A stretch of DNA of 12,524 nucleotides from REEP01 sp964603915 (lineage in GTDB: Bacteria > Pseudomonadota > Alphaproteobacteria > Rhodospirillales > Defluviicoccaceae): contig CAZRWU010000089.1 in NCBI GenBank assembly GCA_964603915.1, positions 1-12,524 of the forward strand, in the 5' to 3' direction. Both the position numbers and the translations under genes were made by a program. The notes below the pieces were generated by a model that was not told the origin of the DNA, ran no database searches, and saw only the letters and a list, made by a program, of their open reading frames with translations. Positions 5,399 through 12,524 of the stretch are shown here, one piece after another. How positions within the stretch are numbered: the first letter of the stretch is position 1; each line of letters begins with the position of its first letter.

Positions 5399-6399
5399 GC
5401 GCTCAGCTCCAGCATGCGCTCGATCGGCCGGCGCGCCCGCGCCGCGATCTCCGGATCGACGATAACCTCATGCGTCATCGTCTGCAGGCTCCTGAGGATC
5501 TTCGGCAAGGTGATGCGCTTCATGTGCGGACAGAGCTGGCACGGGCGGATCAACTCGAGATCGGGGTGATCGGCGGCGACGTTGTCGCTCATCGAGCATT
5601 CGGTCACCAGCAGCACGCGCCTCGGCTTGTGCGTCTCGACGTAGGCGATCATCTGCGCCGTCGAGCCGGCGTAGTCGCACTCGTGGAGAACGTCCGGCGG
5701 GCATTCGGGGTGGGCGAGAATGGTGATTCCTTCGTACTGCCGGCGAAACGTCCTGAGGTCCGCAGCCGTGAACTTCTCGTGGACGATGCAGCTTCCCTTC
5801 CAGCTGTGGACCGTCTTGCTGGTCTGCTCGGCGACATACTTGGCCAGATACATATCGGGCAGCATCACCACCTCGTCCGCGTCCATCGCGTTGACGATCT
5901 TGACGGCGTTCGAGGACGTGCAGCAGACATCGACCTCGGCCTTCACTTCCGCCGAGGTGTTGACGTAGGCGATTACGGGAAGGCCGGGATACCGCGCGCG
6001 CATCTTGCGGACGTCTTCGGCGGTGATCGAGTCGGCGAGCGAGCAGCCGGCGTCCATGTCGGGCTGGAGGATGATCTTGTCCGGGCAGAGAATTTTCGAG
6101 GTCTCGGCCATGAACAGCACGGTCGCCTGACAGATGACGGCGGCGTCGGTGCTCGCCGCCTTGCGGGCAAGGGCGAGGCTGTCGCCGACGATGTCGGCGA
6201 CGCCGTGGAAGATGTCCGGCGTCATGTAGTTGTGGGCGAGGACGATGGCGTTCTTTTCTTTCTTGAGGCGGTTGATCTCGTGGATATACGGCGCGAGCGC
6301 CCGCCAGTGGCCCGGCTGATACTGACCCGAAAGCTTCTCGTAGATCGGCGCCGTCGCTTTCGCCACGTCGGCGGTAAAGGAAAGTGTCCCAGCGTTCAT
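5395..6399 (-). CDS. nadA: Quinolinate synthase A
   Basis: NadA condenses iminoaspartate with dihydroxyacetone phosphate to quinolinate using a [4Fe-4S] cluster. From ATG 6399 it has 334 aa. Three family cysteines that should hold the cluster are visible: C119 in DAGCSLAD, C159 or C160 in VDVCCTSSNA, and C290 in QLCPHMKRI. Other landmarks are IVLAHNYM, GDSLALAR, QATVLFMAETSKIL, AYVNTSAEVKAE, GSCIVHEKF and HPECPPDV. These match the type with an AHNY motif near residue 55. ATG 6399 is preferred because GAGAAG lies just upstream; an in-frame TTG at 6420 would add 7 residues. It is the first gene of the nadA-nadC unit and diverges from mreB. The supply of iminoaspartate must come from nadB or an aspartate dehydrogenase encoded elsewhere. 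Confidence 0.97.
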   Translation of the reverse strand: MNAGTLSFTADVAKATAPIYEKLSGQYQPGHWRALAPYIHEINRLKKEKNAIVLAHNYMTPDIFHGVADIVGDSLALARKAASTDAAVICQATVLFMAETSKILCPDKIILQPDMDAGCSLADSITAEDVRKMRARYPGLPVIAYVNTSAEVKAEVDVCCTSSNAVKIVNAMDADEVVMLPDMYLAKYVAEQTSKTVHSWKGSCIVHEKFTAADLRTFRRQYEGITILAHPECPPDVLHECDYAGSTAQMIAYVETHKPRRVLLVTECSMSDNVAADHPDLELIRPCQLCPHMKRITLPKILRSLQTMTHEVIVDPEIAARARRPIERMLELSA

Positions 6400-6704
6400 T
6401 GATTCTTCTCTTGTTTTCAACTCGGAATGGCAGGAGGAGCCCCGACAAGATATCGATCATCACTCCTCAATGCGCGAGTCTTTATCGAAAAATAGAACAA
6501 GGATGCGAAACCGCCGATGCCGCGTCTGAAGGTCGCGGCGCGTGAAGTTACCCACCGCCGGGTGAATTGTCCTCCCTTTCGTGTCGTCACACTTTTCTGT
6601 AGAAGATGCCGGGGGGGCGAGGGTAGAACTCGTCATTCCGCTCGTCACGCACGGATCGGGGCAACCAGCCGTCTTCCACCCGACAACCACCATAGCGAGG
6701 GACG
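6400..6704. other. Divergent intergenic region between nadA and mreB
   Basis: This stretch of about 300 bp should hold the promoters of nadA (leftward) and mreB (rightward). I see no convincing -35/-10 pair on either strand, no riboswitch-like fold and no recognisable operator. A weak inverted repeat, CACC GCCG GGTG, lies near 6553-6564. Frames running through it are extensions of shadow frames of nadA and mreB. A GAGGAG on the minus strand (6468-6463) sits only 2 nt from an ATG at 6460 and opens a frame that merely overlaps nadA, so I do not call it a gene. Confidence 0.5.
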
Positions 6705-7745
6705 ATGTTCTCACGTCTGTTCGGAATCCTGTCCGCCGACATGGCGATCGACCTCGGCACCGCCAACACGCTCGTCTACGTCAAAGGCAGGGGCATCGTC
6801 CTCAACGAGCCGTCGGTCGTCGCCATCGGCGAATTCAAGGGCCGCAAGCAGGTCCTCGCGGTGGGCGAGGAGGCCAAATTGATGCTCGGGCGCACGCCCG
6901 GCAACATCCACGCGATTCGGCCGCTGCGCGACGGCGTCATCGCCGATTTCGAAGTGGCCGAGGAGATGATCAAGTATTTCATCCGCCGGATCCACAACCG
7001 CCGCAGTTTCCCCAGCCCCCTCGTCGTCGTCTGCGTTCACTCCGGGTCGACCGCGGTCGAGCGGCGGGCGATCCAGGAGTCGGCGGAGAGCGCCGGGGCG
7101 CGCCGGGTGTTCTTGATCGAAGAGCCGATGGCGGCGGCGATCGGCGCCGGCCTGCCGGTGACCGAGCCGACCGGCTCCATGGTCGTCGACATCGGCGGCG
7201 GCACCACCGAGGTCGCGGTGCTGTCGCTCGGGGGCATCGTCTATTCCAAGAGCGTGCGCGTCGGCGGCGACAAGATGGACGAGGCGATCATCGGCTACAT
7301 CCGCCGCAACCATAACCTCCTGATCGGCGAGGGCAGCGCCGAGCGGCTGAAGGAGGAAATCGGCTCGGCCTGTCCGCCCGAGGACGGCGAGGGCCGCATC
7401 ATGGAGATCAAGGGGCGCGACCTGATGAACGGCGTGCCGAAAGAGCTCGTCATCAGCGAGCGGCAGATTTCCGAGAGCCTCGCCGAGCCGGTCGGCGCGA
7501 TCATCGATGCGGTCAAGGTTGCGCTTGAGCATACCGCACCCGAGCTTGCCGCCGACATTGTCGACAAGGGAATCGTCCTGACCGGCGGCGGCGCCCTGCT
7601 CAGCAACATCGACTATGTTCTCCGCCATTCGACCGGCCTCGCCGTCTCGACCGCCGACGATCCGCTGACCTGCGTCGCCTTAGGCACCGGACACGTCCTT
7701 GAGGAAATGAAGCGGATGAAGAACGTTCTGATCACGATGTATTGA
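6705..7745 (+). CDS. mreB: Rod shape-determining protein MreB (actin-like filament)
   Basis: MreB polymerises on ATP beneath the inner membrane and directs the elongation machinery. The protein has 346 aa, normal for the family. The amphipathic N-terminus (MFSRLFGILS) suits membrane binding. Phosphate 1 is DLGTANTLVYVKG (16-28), phosphate 2 is VVDIGGGTTEVAVLSLGG (160-177), and the adenosine motif is KGIVLTGGGALL near residue 286. EEPMAAAIGAGLPV at 139-152 carries the active-site glutamate region. Residue 112 is histidine in CVHSGST, where the family nearly always has proline (VPSGST). The start ATG has GAGGG 3-4 nt upstream. It leads the mreBCD-mrdA-rodA series; the 127-nt gap to mreC is the largest in the cluster. 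The overall match, including NHNLLIGE and EIKGRDL, is closest to alphaproteobacterial MreB. Confidence 0.98.
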   Translation: MFSRLFGILSADMAIDLGTANTLVYVKGRGIVLNEPSVVAIGEFKGRKQVLAVGEEAKLMLGRTPGNIHAIRPLRDGVIADFEVAEEMIKYFIRRIHNRRSFPSPLVVVCVHSGSTAVERRAIQESAESAGARRVFLIEEPMAAAIGAGLPVTEPTGSMVVDIGGGTTEVAVLSLGGIVYSKSVRVGGDKMDEAIIGYIRRNHNLLIGEGSAERLKEEIGSACPPEDGEGRIMEIKGRDLMNGVPKELVISERQISESLAEPVGAIIDAVKVALEHTAPELAADIVDKGIVLTGGGALLSNIDYVLRHSTGLAVSTADDPLTCVALGTGHVLEEMKRMKNVLITMY

Positions 7746-7872
7746 CGCGTTGACGCATGATCCGCGCAAAAGTGCTTCCGTCGCACGCCGAATCGGCATA
7801 AGTTTCTACTCGTAACTGTTGAATTTGCCCGAGACCTTTCCCGTATCGACCCCTTGAAGCGGGGGATGCGCC

Positions 7873-8766
7873 GTGACCGAACGTCCACGACCCGATCTGC
7901 GATCCGCAGGCGCCCTGCGGGCCGCCGCTCAGCGTTTCACCTTTATCACCCTCATTGCGGCCGCCGTCGGCTTGCTAATTCTCGGCAAGGCCGACCCGGC
8001 GACGATGGAACGCGCGCGAGTGGCCATCGCCGATTCCGTGGTTCCCCTTCTCGCCGTGCTGTCGCGGCCCGCCGAAGCCCTCGCGCGGGGAATCGACGAG
8101 AGCCGCCGCTGGCTCACCGTCTACGAGGACAACGCGCGCCTGCGCGAGGAACGCGACCGGCTGTTGACGTGGCAGGCGACGGCGCTGCGCCTTGAGGATG
8201 AGAATGCCGCGCTGCGCCGGCTGCTCGCTCTCGTTCCGGAGCCGGAAGCGCGCTCCGTCTCCGCCCGTGTGGTGGCCGATTCCGGCGGCGCGTTCGCCAA
8301 CAGCGTTCTCGTGTTCGGCGGCGAATCGTTCGGCATCGGCATCGGCGATGTCGTCCTGACCGGCGAGGGCGTGGCCGGCCGGATCGTCGGCGTGGCCCCG
8401 CACTCGGCGCGGATTCTCCTGATCAGCGATCTCAATTCGCGGATTCCGGTGGTGCTCTCGCCGAGCCGCGTTCGCGCCATTCTTGCCGGCGACAATACGG
8501 AGATGCCGAGGTTGATTCACTTGACCTCCGATGCGCCGATCACGCCCGGGGAGCGGGTTGTCACCTCGGGCGATGCCGGCGCTTTTCCGCCCGGCTTGCC
8601 CGTCGGCGTGGTGGCCTCCGTCGATGACGGCTTGATCAGGGTCAAGCCCTATGTCGAGCGCGCGCGGCTCGATTATGTCCGGATCGTCGATTTCGGCCTT
8701 CGCGGCATTGTCGGCAGCCGCGCCGAGCGGGCGGAGCAGGATTCGGCCCGCCGGCCGAATGGTTGA
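7873..8766 (+). CDS. mreC: Rod shape-determining protein MreC
   Basis: MreC is a bitopic periplasmic scaffold that links MreB and MreD in the membrane to PBP2 and RodA. The 297-aa protein has a short cytoplasmic N-terminus, one membrane segment at about residues 22-38 (FTFITLIAAAVGLLIL), a coiled coil at about 75-120 rich in Glu, Arg and Leu (DNARLREERDRLL, LRLEDENAALRRLL) and a beta-rich periplasmic domain. That domain includes ARVVADSGGAFANSVLV, GDVVLTGEGVAGRIVGV, ILLISDLNSRIPVVL and ERVVTSGDAGAFPPGLPVGVV, all typical of MreC. The start is GTG 7873, with GGGGGA upstream at good distance; ATG 7854 is out of frame. It follows mreB by 127 nt and precedes mreD by 18 nt. Confidence 0.95.
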   Translation: MTERPRPDLRSAGALRAAAQRFTFITLIAAAVGLLILGKADPATMERARVAIADSVVPLLAVLSRPAEALARGIDESRRWLTVYEDNARLREERDRLLTWQATALRLEDENAALRRLLALVPEPEARSVSARVVADSGGAFANSVLVFGGESFGIGIGDVVLTGEGVAGRIVGVAPHSARILLISDLNSRIPVVLSPSRVRAILAGDNTEMPRLIHLTSDAPITPGERVVTSGDAGAFPPGLPVGVVASVDDGLIRVKPYVERARLDYVRIVDFGLRGIVGSRAERAEQDSARRPNG

Positions 8767-8784
8767 ACCGCGATCCTCGCGCCC

Positions 8785-9300
8785 GTGAAACCCTCGCTAT
8801 GGGTGAAACTGGATACGGCCGCCCGGCAGATCACGCCCTTTGCCCTCACCATGATGTTCATGCTGCTGACCGTTCTTCCATTGCAGGTTCCCAGGCTCGG
8901 CGTCGCCGGTCCGCTGTGGGTCTTGATGAGCGTCTACTACTGGACGCTGTACCGGCCGGATTTGATGCCGGCGGCAGCAGCGTTCATCGTCGGCCTGATG
9001 TTCGACGCCGTGAGCGGCGCTCCCCTCGGCGTCAACGCGCTCGCCTTCCTCATCGCGCATCGGCTGGTGGTGACGCAACGGCGGTTCTTCCACGGCAAGC
9101 CGTTCGTCATCGTCTGGCTCGGGTTCGCCATCGTCGCCGGAGGAGTCTTCGCGATGGGCTGGCTGGTGTCATCGCTTTGGCATGGAACGATATTGGATCA
9201 ACGCGCCTTGATCTTGCGGTATCTCTTGACGGTCGGCTTGTTCCCCGTGGTCTTCCGCGCCCTCTTTGAGTGGCAGCGGCTGTTCTTGAAGCAGGTCTAG
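8785..9300 (+). CDS. mreD: Rod shape-determining membrane protein MreD
   Basis: MreD is a small polytopic inner-membrane protein of the elongasome; its exact biochemical role is unsettled. The 171 residues contain roughly five hydrophobic segments: ITPFALTMMFMLLTVLPL (16-33), a segment near 41-52 with WVLMSVYYWTLYRP, AAAAFIVGLMFDAVSGAPLGVNALAFLIAH, FVIVWLGFAIVAGGVFAMGWLVSSLW, and a last one near YLLTVGLFPVVFRAL. The GLMFDAVSGAPLGVNAL signature fits MreD. The start is GTG 8785, with no strong Shine-Dalgarno site, so coupling to mreC (18 nt upstream) is likely. Its stop is 2 nt before the mrdA ATG. Sequence conservation in this family is low, so the call rests on signature plus position. Confidence 0.92.
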   Translation: MKPSLWVKLDTAARQITPFALTMMFMLLTVLPLQVPRLGVAGPLWVLMSVYYWTLYRPDLMPAAAAFIVGLMFDAVSGAPLGVNALAFLIAHRLVVTQRRFFHGKPFVIVWLGFAIVAGGVFAMGWLVSSLWHGTILDQRALILRYLLTVGLFPVVFRALFEWQRLFLKQV

Positions 9301-9302
9301 GC

Positions 9303-11171
9303 ATGCGGCGCGATGGCGATCGCCAAAAGGTGTTCGCGCGGCGCGCGCTGCTGCTGGCGGGCGGCAAGGCCCTCTTGCTGTCGGCGCTGGCCGGCCGGCT
9401 GTACTACCTGCAGGTCCTCGAGGCGCCGCGCTACGCGACCCTGGCCGATGAGAACCGGATCAATCTGCGCTTGTTGCCGCCGCCGCGCGGCCGCATTCTC
9501 GACCGCCATGGCCGGCCCCTGGCGGTCAACGAGCAAACCTACCGAGTCACCCTCGTTGCCGAACAGGCCCACAGCGTCGCGGCGACTCTCGACACGCTCG
9601 GCGCGCTCGTCGCTATCGGCCCGGAAGAGCGCGCCCGCATCCTGCGCGAGGTCTCGCGCAAGCGGAAGTTCGTGCCGGTGACGATTTTTGAGAACGCCGA
9701 CTGGGACACGGTGGCCCGGATCGAGGTCAATGCTCCGGCGCTGCCGGGGGTGGCGATCGAAGAAGGCGAGAGCCGCTCTTATCCCCATGGCGAGCACTGC
9801 GCGCAGGTGCTCGGCTATGTCGCCGCCGTCAGCGAAGGCGATCTCACCGGCGATCCGCTGCTGGAGTTGCCCGGTTTCAAGATCGGCAAGTCCGGCGTCG
9901 AGAAGACCTATGACCTCGAGCTGCGGGGGCGGGGCGGCCGCTCCGAGGTCGAAGTCAACGCCTTCGGCCGGGTGATCCGGGAGCTGAGCCGGAAGGAGGG
10001 GGAGCCCGGGGCCGATCTGACCATCACTCTCGATCTCGACCTGCAGCGGTTGGCGAGCGAACGGCTTGCCGGAGAAAGCGGCGCCATCGTGGTCATGGAC
10101 ATCCATGGCGGCGAGGTTCTCGCTCTCGCCTCCAGTCCAAGCTATGATCCGGCGGCGTTCGCTCGCGGCCTGACGCGGGAGGAATGGCGCGATCTCGTTA
10201 CCAATCCGCGGGCGCCGTTGATCAATAAGGCGATCGCAGGGCAATACGCGCCGGGCTCCACCTTCAAGATCCCGGTCGCCCTTGCCGGCCTGGAGAGCGG
10301 CGTCATCACCCCGGCATCGGCGGTCAGCTGCGGCGGCAGCATCCGCCTCGGCGATTCACGGTTTCATTGCTGGAAGCGGGGAGGACACGGCAAGGTGTCT
10401 CTCCGTACCGGCATCGTCCAGTCCTGCGACGTCTACTTTTATGAAGTGGCGAGGCGTCTTGGCGTCGACGCCATCGCCGAGATGGCGATGCGCCTCGGTC
10501 TTGGCGCACCGCTGGGGCTCGATCTGCCGGGCGAGCGCGGCGGCCTCATCCCGACGCGGGAGTGGAAGCGAACGAAACTGGCTCAGCCATGGCACCAAGG
10601 GGAAACCCTGATCGCCGGCATCGGTCAGGGATATGTCCTGTCGACCCCGCTGCAACTGGCGGTGATGACGGCGCGCGTCGCCAACGGCGGCTACAAGGTT
10701 GTGCCGAGGCTGGTCAAAGAGCCGCAAGATCCTGTCGCGGCCGCGCCGCGATTCCCCGATCTTGGCATCGCCCCATCTCATCTCCGGCCGGTGCTCGACG
10801 CGATGATCGGCGTCGTCAACGCCGGCGACGGCACCGCCCGGGCGTCGGCGATCAGGGAGGCGGGATTCGAGATGGCGGGCAAGACCGGAACGTCACAGGT
10901 GCGGCGGATCACGGCGGCGGAGCGGGCGCGGGGCGTGTGGCGGAACGAGGATCTGCCTTGGGAGCGTCGCGATCATGCCCTGTTCGTCGGCTACGCGCCG
11001 GCGCACGCGCCGCGCTATGCCGTGGCGGTCATCATCGAGCATGGCGGCGGCGGCTCCAAGGCGGCGGCGCCGATCGCGCGCGACGTTCTTCTCGCCGCCC
11101 AGAAGCTGGACTCACTGCGGATCGCGCCGCCGCCGCCGGCGGTGGCGGCGCGCGAGGACGAGACGGCGTGA
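9303..11171 (+). CDS. mrdA: Penicillin-binding protein 2 (elongation-specific peptidoglycan D,D-transpeptidase)
   Basis: PBP2 cross-links new peptidoglycan made by RodA during side-wall growth. From ATG 9303 it has 622 aa. A membrane anchor near residues 16-32 (LLLAGGKALLLSALAGRL) is followed by the family start of the periplasmic part (RLLPPPRGRILDRHGRPLAVNE), the dimerisation/pedestal domain with SGVEKTYDLELRGRGG, and the transpeptidase domain. All three active-site motifs are present: S319-T-F-K, S374-C-D with YFYEVARRLG after it, and K527-T-G-T-S. An in-frame GTG at 9270 would add 11 residues inside mreD. ATG 9303 is preferred since it starts 2 nt after the mreD stop and gives a normal cytoplasmic tail (MRRDGDRQ). 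The protein ends with a charged, alanine- and proline-rich tail. rodA begins 10 nt downstream, forming the usual partner pair. Confidence 0.97.
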   Translation: MRRDGDRQKVFARRALLLAGGKALLLSALAGRLYYLQVLEAPRYATLADENRINLRLLPPPRGRILDRHGRPLAVNEQTYRVTLVAEQAHSVAATLDTLGALVAIGPEERARILREVSRKRKFVPVTIFENADWDTVARIEVNAPALPGVAIEEGESRSYPHGEHCAQVLGYVAAVSEGDLTGDPLLELPGFKIGKSGVEKTYDLELRGRGGRSEVEVNAFGRVIRELSRKEGEPGADLTITLDLDLQRLASERLAGESGAIVVMDIHGGEVLALASSPSYDPAAFARGLTREEWRDLVTNPRAPLINKAIAGQYAPGSTFKIPVALAGLESGVITPASAVSCGGSIRLGDSRFHCWKRGGHGKVSLRTGIVQSCDVYFYEVARRLGVDAIAEMAMRLGLGAPLGLDLPGERGGLIPTREWKRTKLAQPWHQGETLIAGIGQGYVLSTPLQLAVMTARVANGGYKVVPRLVKEPQDPVAAAPRFPDLGIAPSHLRPVLDAMIGVVNAGDGTARASAIREAGFEMAGKTGTSQVRRITAAERARGVWRNEDLPWERRDHALFVGYAPAHAPRYAVAVIIEHGGGGSKAAAPIARDVLLAAQKLDSLRIAPPPPAVAAREDETA

Positions 11172-11181
11172 AGACAGCGTC

Positions 11182-12324
11182 ATGACCGCCCTGGAGCGTC
11201 CTCGACTCACTCTTCGCGAAAAGTTCTGGCAGGTTCGCTGGCTTTTCGTCGTGTTGCTGTGCAGCGCCGGCGGCGTCGGCATCGGCATGCTGTATTCCGC
11301 GGCCGGCGGCAGCTTTTCGCCGTGGGCGCTCCGGCAACTCGCGCGTCTGCTCGTTTGTCTCGCTCTGATGGTGGCGGTCGCCGTGACGGACATCCGCTTC
11401 TGGCTGCGTCGCGCCTACCTCATTTACGCCGCCGCGTTCGGCCTTCTCGCCGCGGTCGAGATCGCGGGATCGATCGGCATGGGGGCGCAGCGGTGGATCG
11501 ATCTCGGCATCATCAATCTCCAGCCCTCGGAGTTGATGAAAATCGCCCTCGTTCTCGCCCTCGCCCGTTACTTTCATGGCTGTTCCACCGAGGACGTGCG
11601 GCGTCCCGGCGCGTTGATCCCTCCTGCCCTGATGGTGGCGACTCCGGCGGCGCTGGTCCTTCGCCAGCCCGATCTCGGCACCGGCATGATGCTGATGATG
11701 GGGGGCGGCGTGATGTTCTTTGCCGCGGGCGTGCCGCTGTGGATGTTCGCGGTGGTTCTTGGCGGCGGACTGGCTGCCGCGCCGATCGCGTGGCAGACGC
11801 TTCATGCCTACCAGCAGCAAAGGGTCCTGACCTTCCTCAACCCCGAGGCCGATCCGCTCGGCGCCGGCTACCATATCATCCAGTCGAAAATCGCGCTCGG
11901 TGCCGGCGGCGTTTTCGGCAAGGGCTATCTGCAAGGAACCCAGAGTCACCTCAATTTCCTGCCCGAGAAGCAGACCGATTTCATCTTCACGATGCTGGCC
12001 GAGGAGTTCGGCCTGGCCGGAGGACTGGCGTTGCTGGCGATCTACACGCTGATCCTCGCCTACGGTCTCGCCATTGCGTTGTCGGCGAAGAACCAGTTCG
12101 GGCGCCTCCTCGCGCTGGGTGTGACGACAACGTTCTTTTTCTATCTTTTTATCAACATCGCCATGGTCACCGGGCTGATTCCGGTCGTCGGCGTGCCGCT
12201 GCCGTTGGTCTCTTACGGCGGTACGGCGATGATGGCGTTGATGCTTGGGTTCGGGCTGGTCATGTGCGTTTGCGTCCACCGCAGCGTTCCGGTTCCCCGG
12301 CGTGGCGCCGACGATGGCCTTTAA
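11182..12324 (+). CDS. rodA: RodA, SEDS-family peptidoglycan glycosyltransferase
   Basis: RodA polymerises lipid II into glycan strands and works in a complex with PBP2. The 380 residues contain about ten hydrophobic segments and the SEDS landmarks: GAQRWIDLG with NLQPSELMK (101-120), RQPDLGTG (161-168), NFLPEKQTDFIFTMLAEEFG (258-277, with D266 at the place of the catalytic aspartate) and GVPLPLVSYGGT (337-348). Gene order after mrdA selects RodA over FtsW. ATG 11182 is preferred because it starts 10 nt after the mrdA stop; the longer frame from 10975 adds 69 arginine-rich residues from a shadow of mrdA. The C-terminus has a short basic tail. A hairpin follows, then tRNA-Lys. Confidence 0.96.
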   Translation: MTALERPRLTLREKFWQVRWLFVVLLCSAGGVGIGMLYSAAGGSFSPWALRQLARLLVCLALMVAVAVTDIRFWLRRAYLIYAAAFGLLAAVEIAGSIGMGAQRWIDLGIINLQPSELMKIALVLALARYFHGCSTEDVRRPGALIPPALMVATPAALVLRQPDLGTGMMLMMGGGVMFFAAGVPLWMFAVVLGGGLAAAPIAWQTLHAYQQQRVLTFLNPEADPLGAGYHIIQSKIALGAGGVFGKGYLQGTQSHLNFLPEKQTDFIFTMLAEEFGLAGGLALLAIYTLILAYGLAIALSAKNQFGRLLALGVTTTFFFYLFINIAMVTGLIPVVGVPLPLVSYGGTAMMALMLGFGLVMCVCVHRSVPVPRRGADDGL

Positions 12325-12335
12325 AGGCGGCGTTT

Positions 12336-12352
12336 CCTCGCGGACGGCGAGG
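12336..12352 (+). terminator. Hairpin after rodA, possible weak terminator
   Basis: CCTCGC (12336-12341) pairs with GCGAGG (12347-12352) around a 5-nt loop, and flanking TT/AA bases can extend the stem past a bulge. A second hairpin (GTCC-GCC with GGC-GGAC, 12387-12405) follows. Neither is followed by a T tract, so termination here is plausible but unproven. The tRNA lies 90 nt downstream of the first hairpin. Confidence 0.3.
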
Positions 12353-12441
12353 GGAAGAACGGTGCGTAAAGGCGCGATGCCGGGATGTCCCGCCTTGCGG
12401 CGGACCGGAGGCTCTGCTACTTAAGGCGATCTCCGAGGCGC

Positions 12442-12517
<76 letters not shown>

Positions 12518-12524
12518 AGCCTTT

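Noticed and set aside
4124..5569. 481-aa plus-strand frame across the leuA end and nadC
   Set aside because: It runs through leuA in a wrong frame and antisense to nadC, has an Arg/Ala-rich composition, and crosses the intergenic hairpin.
5468..6463. Minus-strand frame beginning near 6463 with GAGGAG just upstream, overlapping nadA
   Set aside because: Spacing to the ATG is only 2 nt, and the frame becomes an Arg-rich shadow of nadA; a short regulatory upstream frame cannot be excluded but nothing supports it.
11032..12279. 415-aa minus-strand frame opposite rodA
   Set aside because: It is very rich in His, Arg, Glu and Gln, which is what antisense to a hydrophobic membrane protein gene gives; no motif is present.

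Overview
The window looks like a chromosomal stretch of a high-GC alphaproteobacterium. Rhodospirillales is a reasonable guess, but the order is inferred from protein style and gene order only. The evidence is an alpha-type MreB, a complete mreB-mreC-mreD-mrdA-rodA rod-shape locus, an IlvH/IlvN-type regulatory subunit, and a leuA with a leucine-rich leader. Most of the window is dense housekeeping sequence of high GC. One stretch of about 1.9 kb, from roughly 600 to 2530, is visibly more AT-rich and is foreign.

Layout. Positions 1-297 hold the 3' end of the acetolactate synthase small subunit gene, followed by a small unrecognised gene (313-561). Next comes an inserted element read on the minus strand: a dead IS1595-family transposase (1627-2472) and, overlapping its stop codon, an intact P63C-domain gene (645-1634) that looks like a passenger. 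After the island the branched-chain theme resumes. A 43-44 residue leucine-rich leader peptide (2683-2817) and a set of alternating complementary RNA segments precede leuA (2916-4466). leuA converges with a minus-strand NAD operon, nadA-nadC (6399 down to 4553), and a two-tier hairpin lies between the two 3' ends. About 300 bp separate nadA from the divergent mreB.

The right half is the cell-elongation (elongasome) cluster: mreB, mreC, mreD, mrdA (PBP2) and rodA, with gaps of 127, 18, 2 and 10 nt. It is followed by a tRNA-Lys(CTT) gene. MreB filaments, the MreC/MreD membrane scaffold, the RodA glycosyltransferase and the PBP2 transpeptidase work together in lateral wall synthesis.

The most interesting items are two. 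One is the leuA leader, where four short segments (TTCAGG, CCTGAA, TTCAGG, CCTGAG) alternate as in a classical attenuator. The other is the decayed IS1595-type element, whose transposase carries several separate lesions while its overlapping P63C passenger remains open. I found no CRISPR array, no prophage and no clear new multi-gene system.
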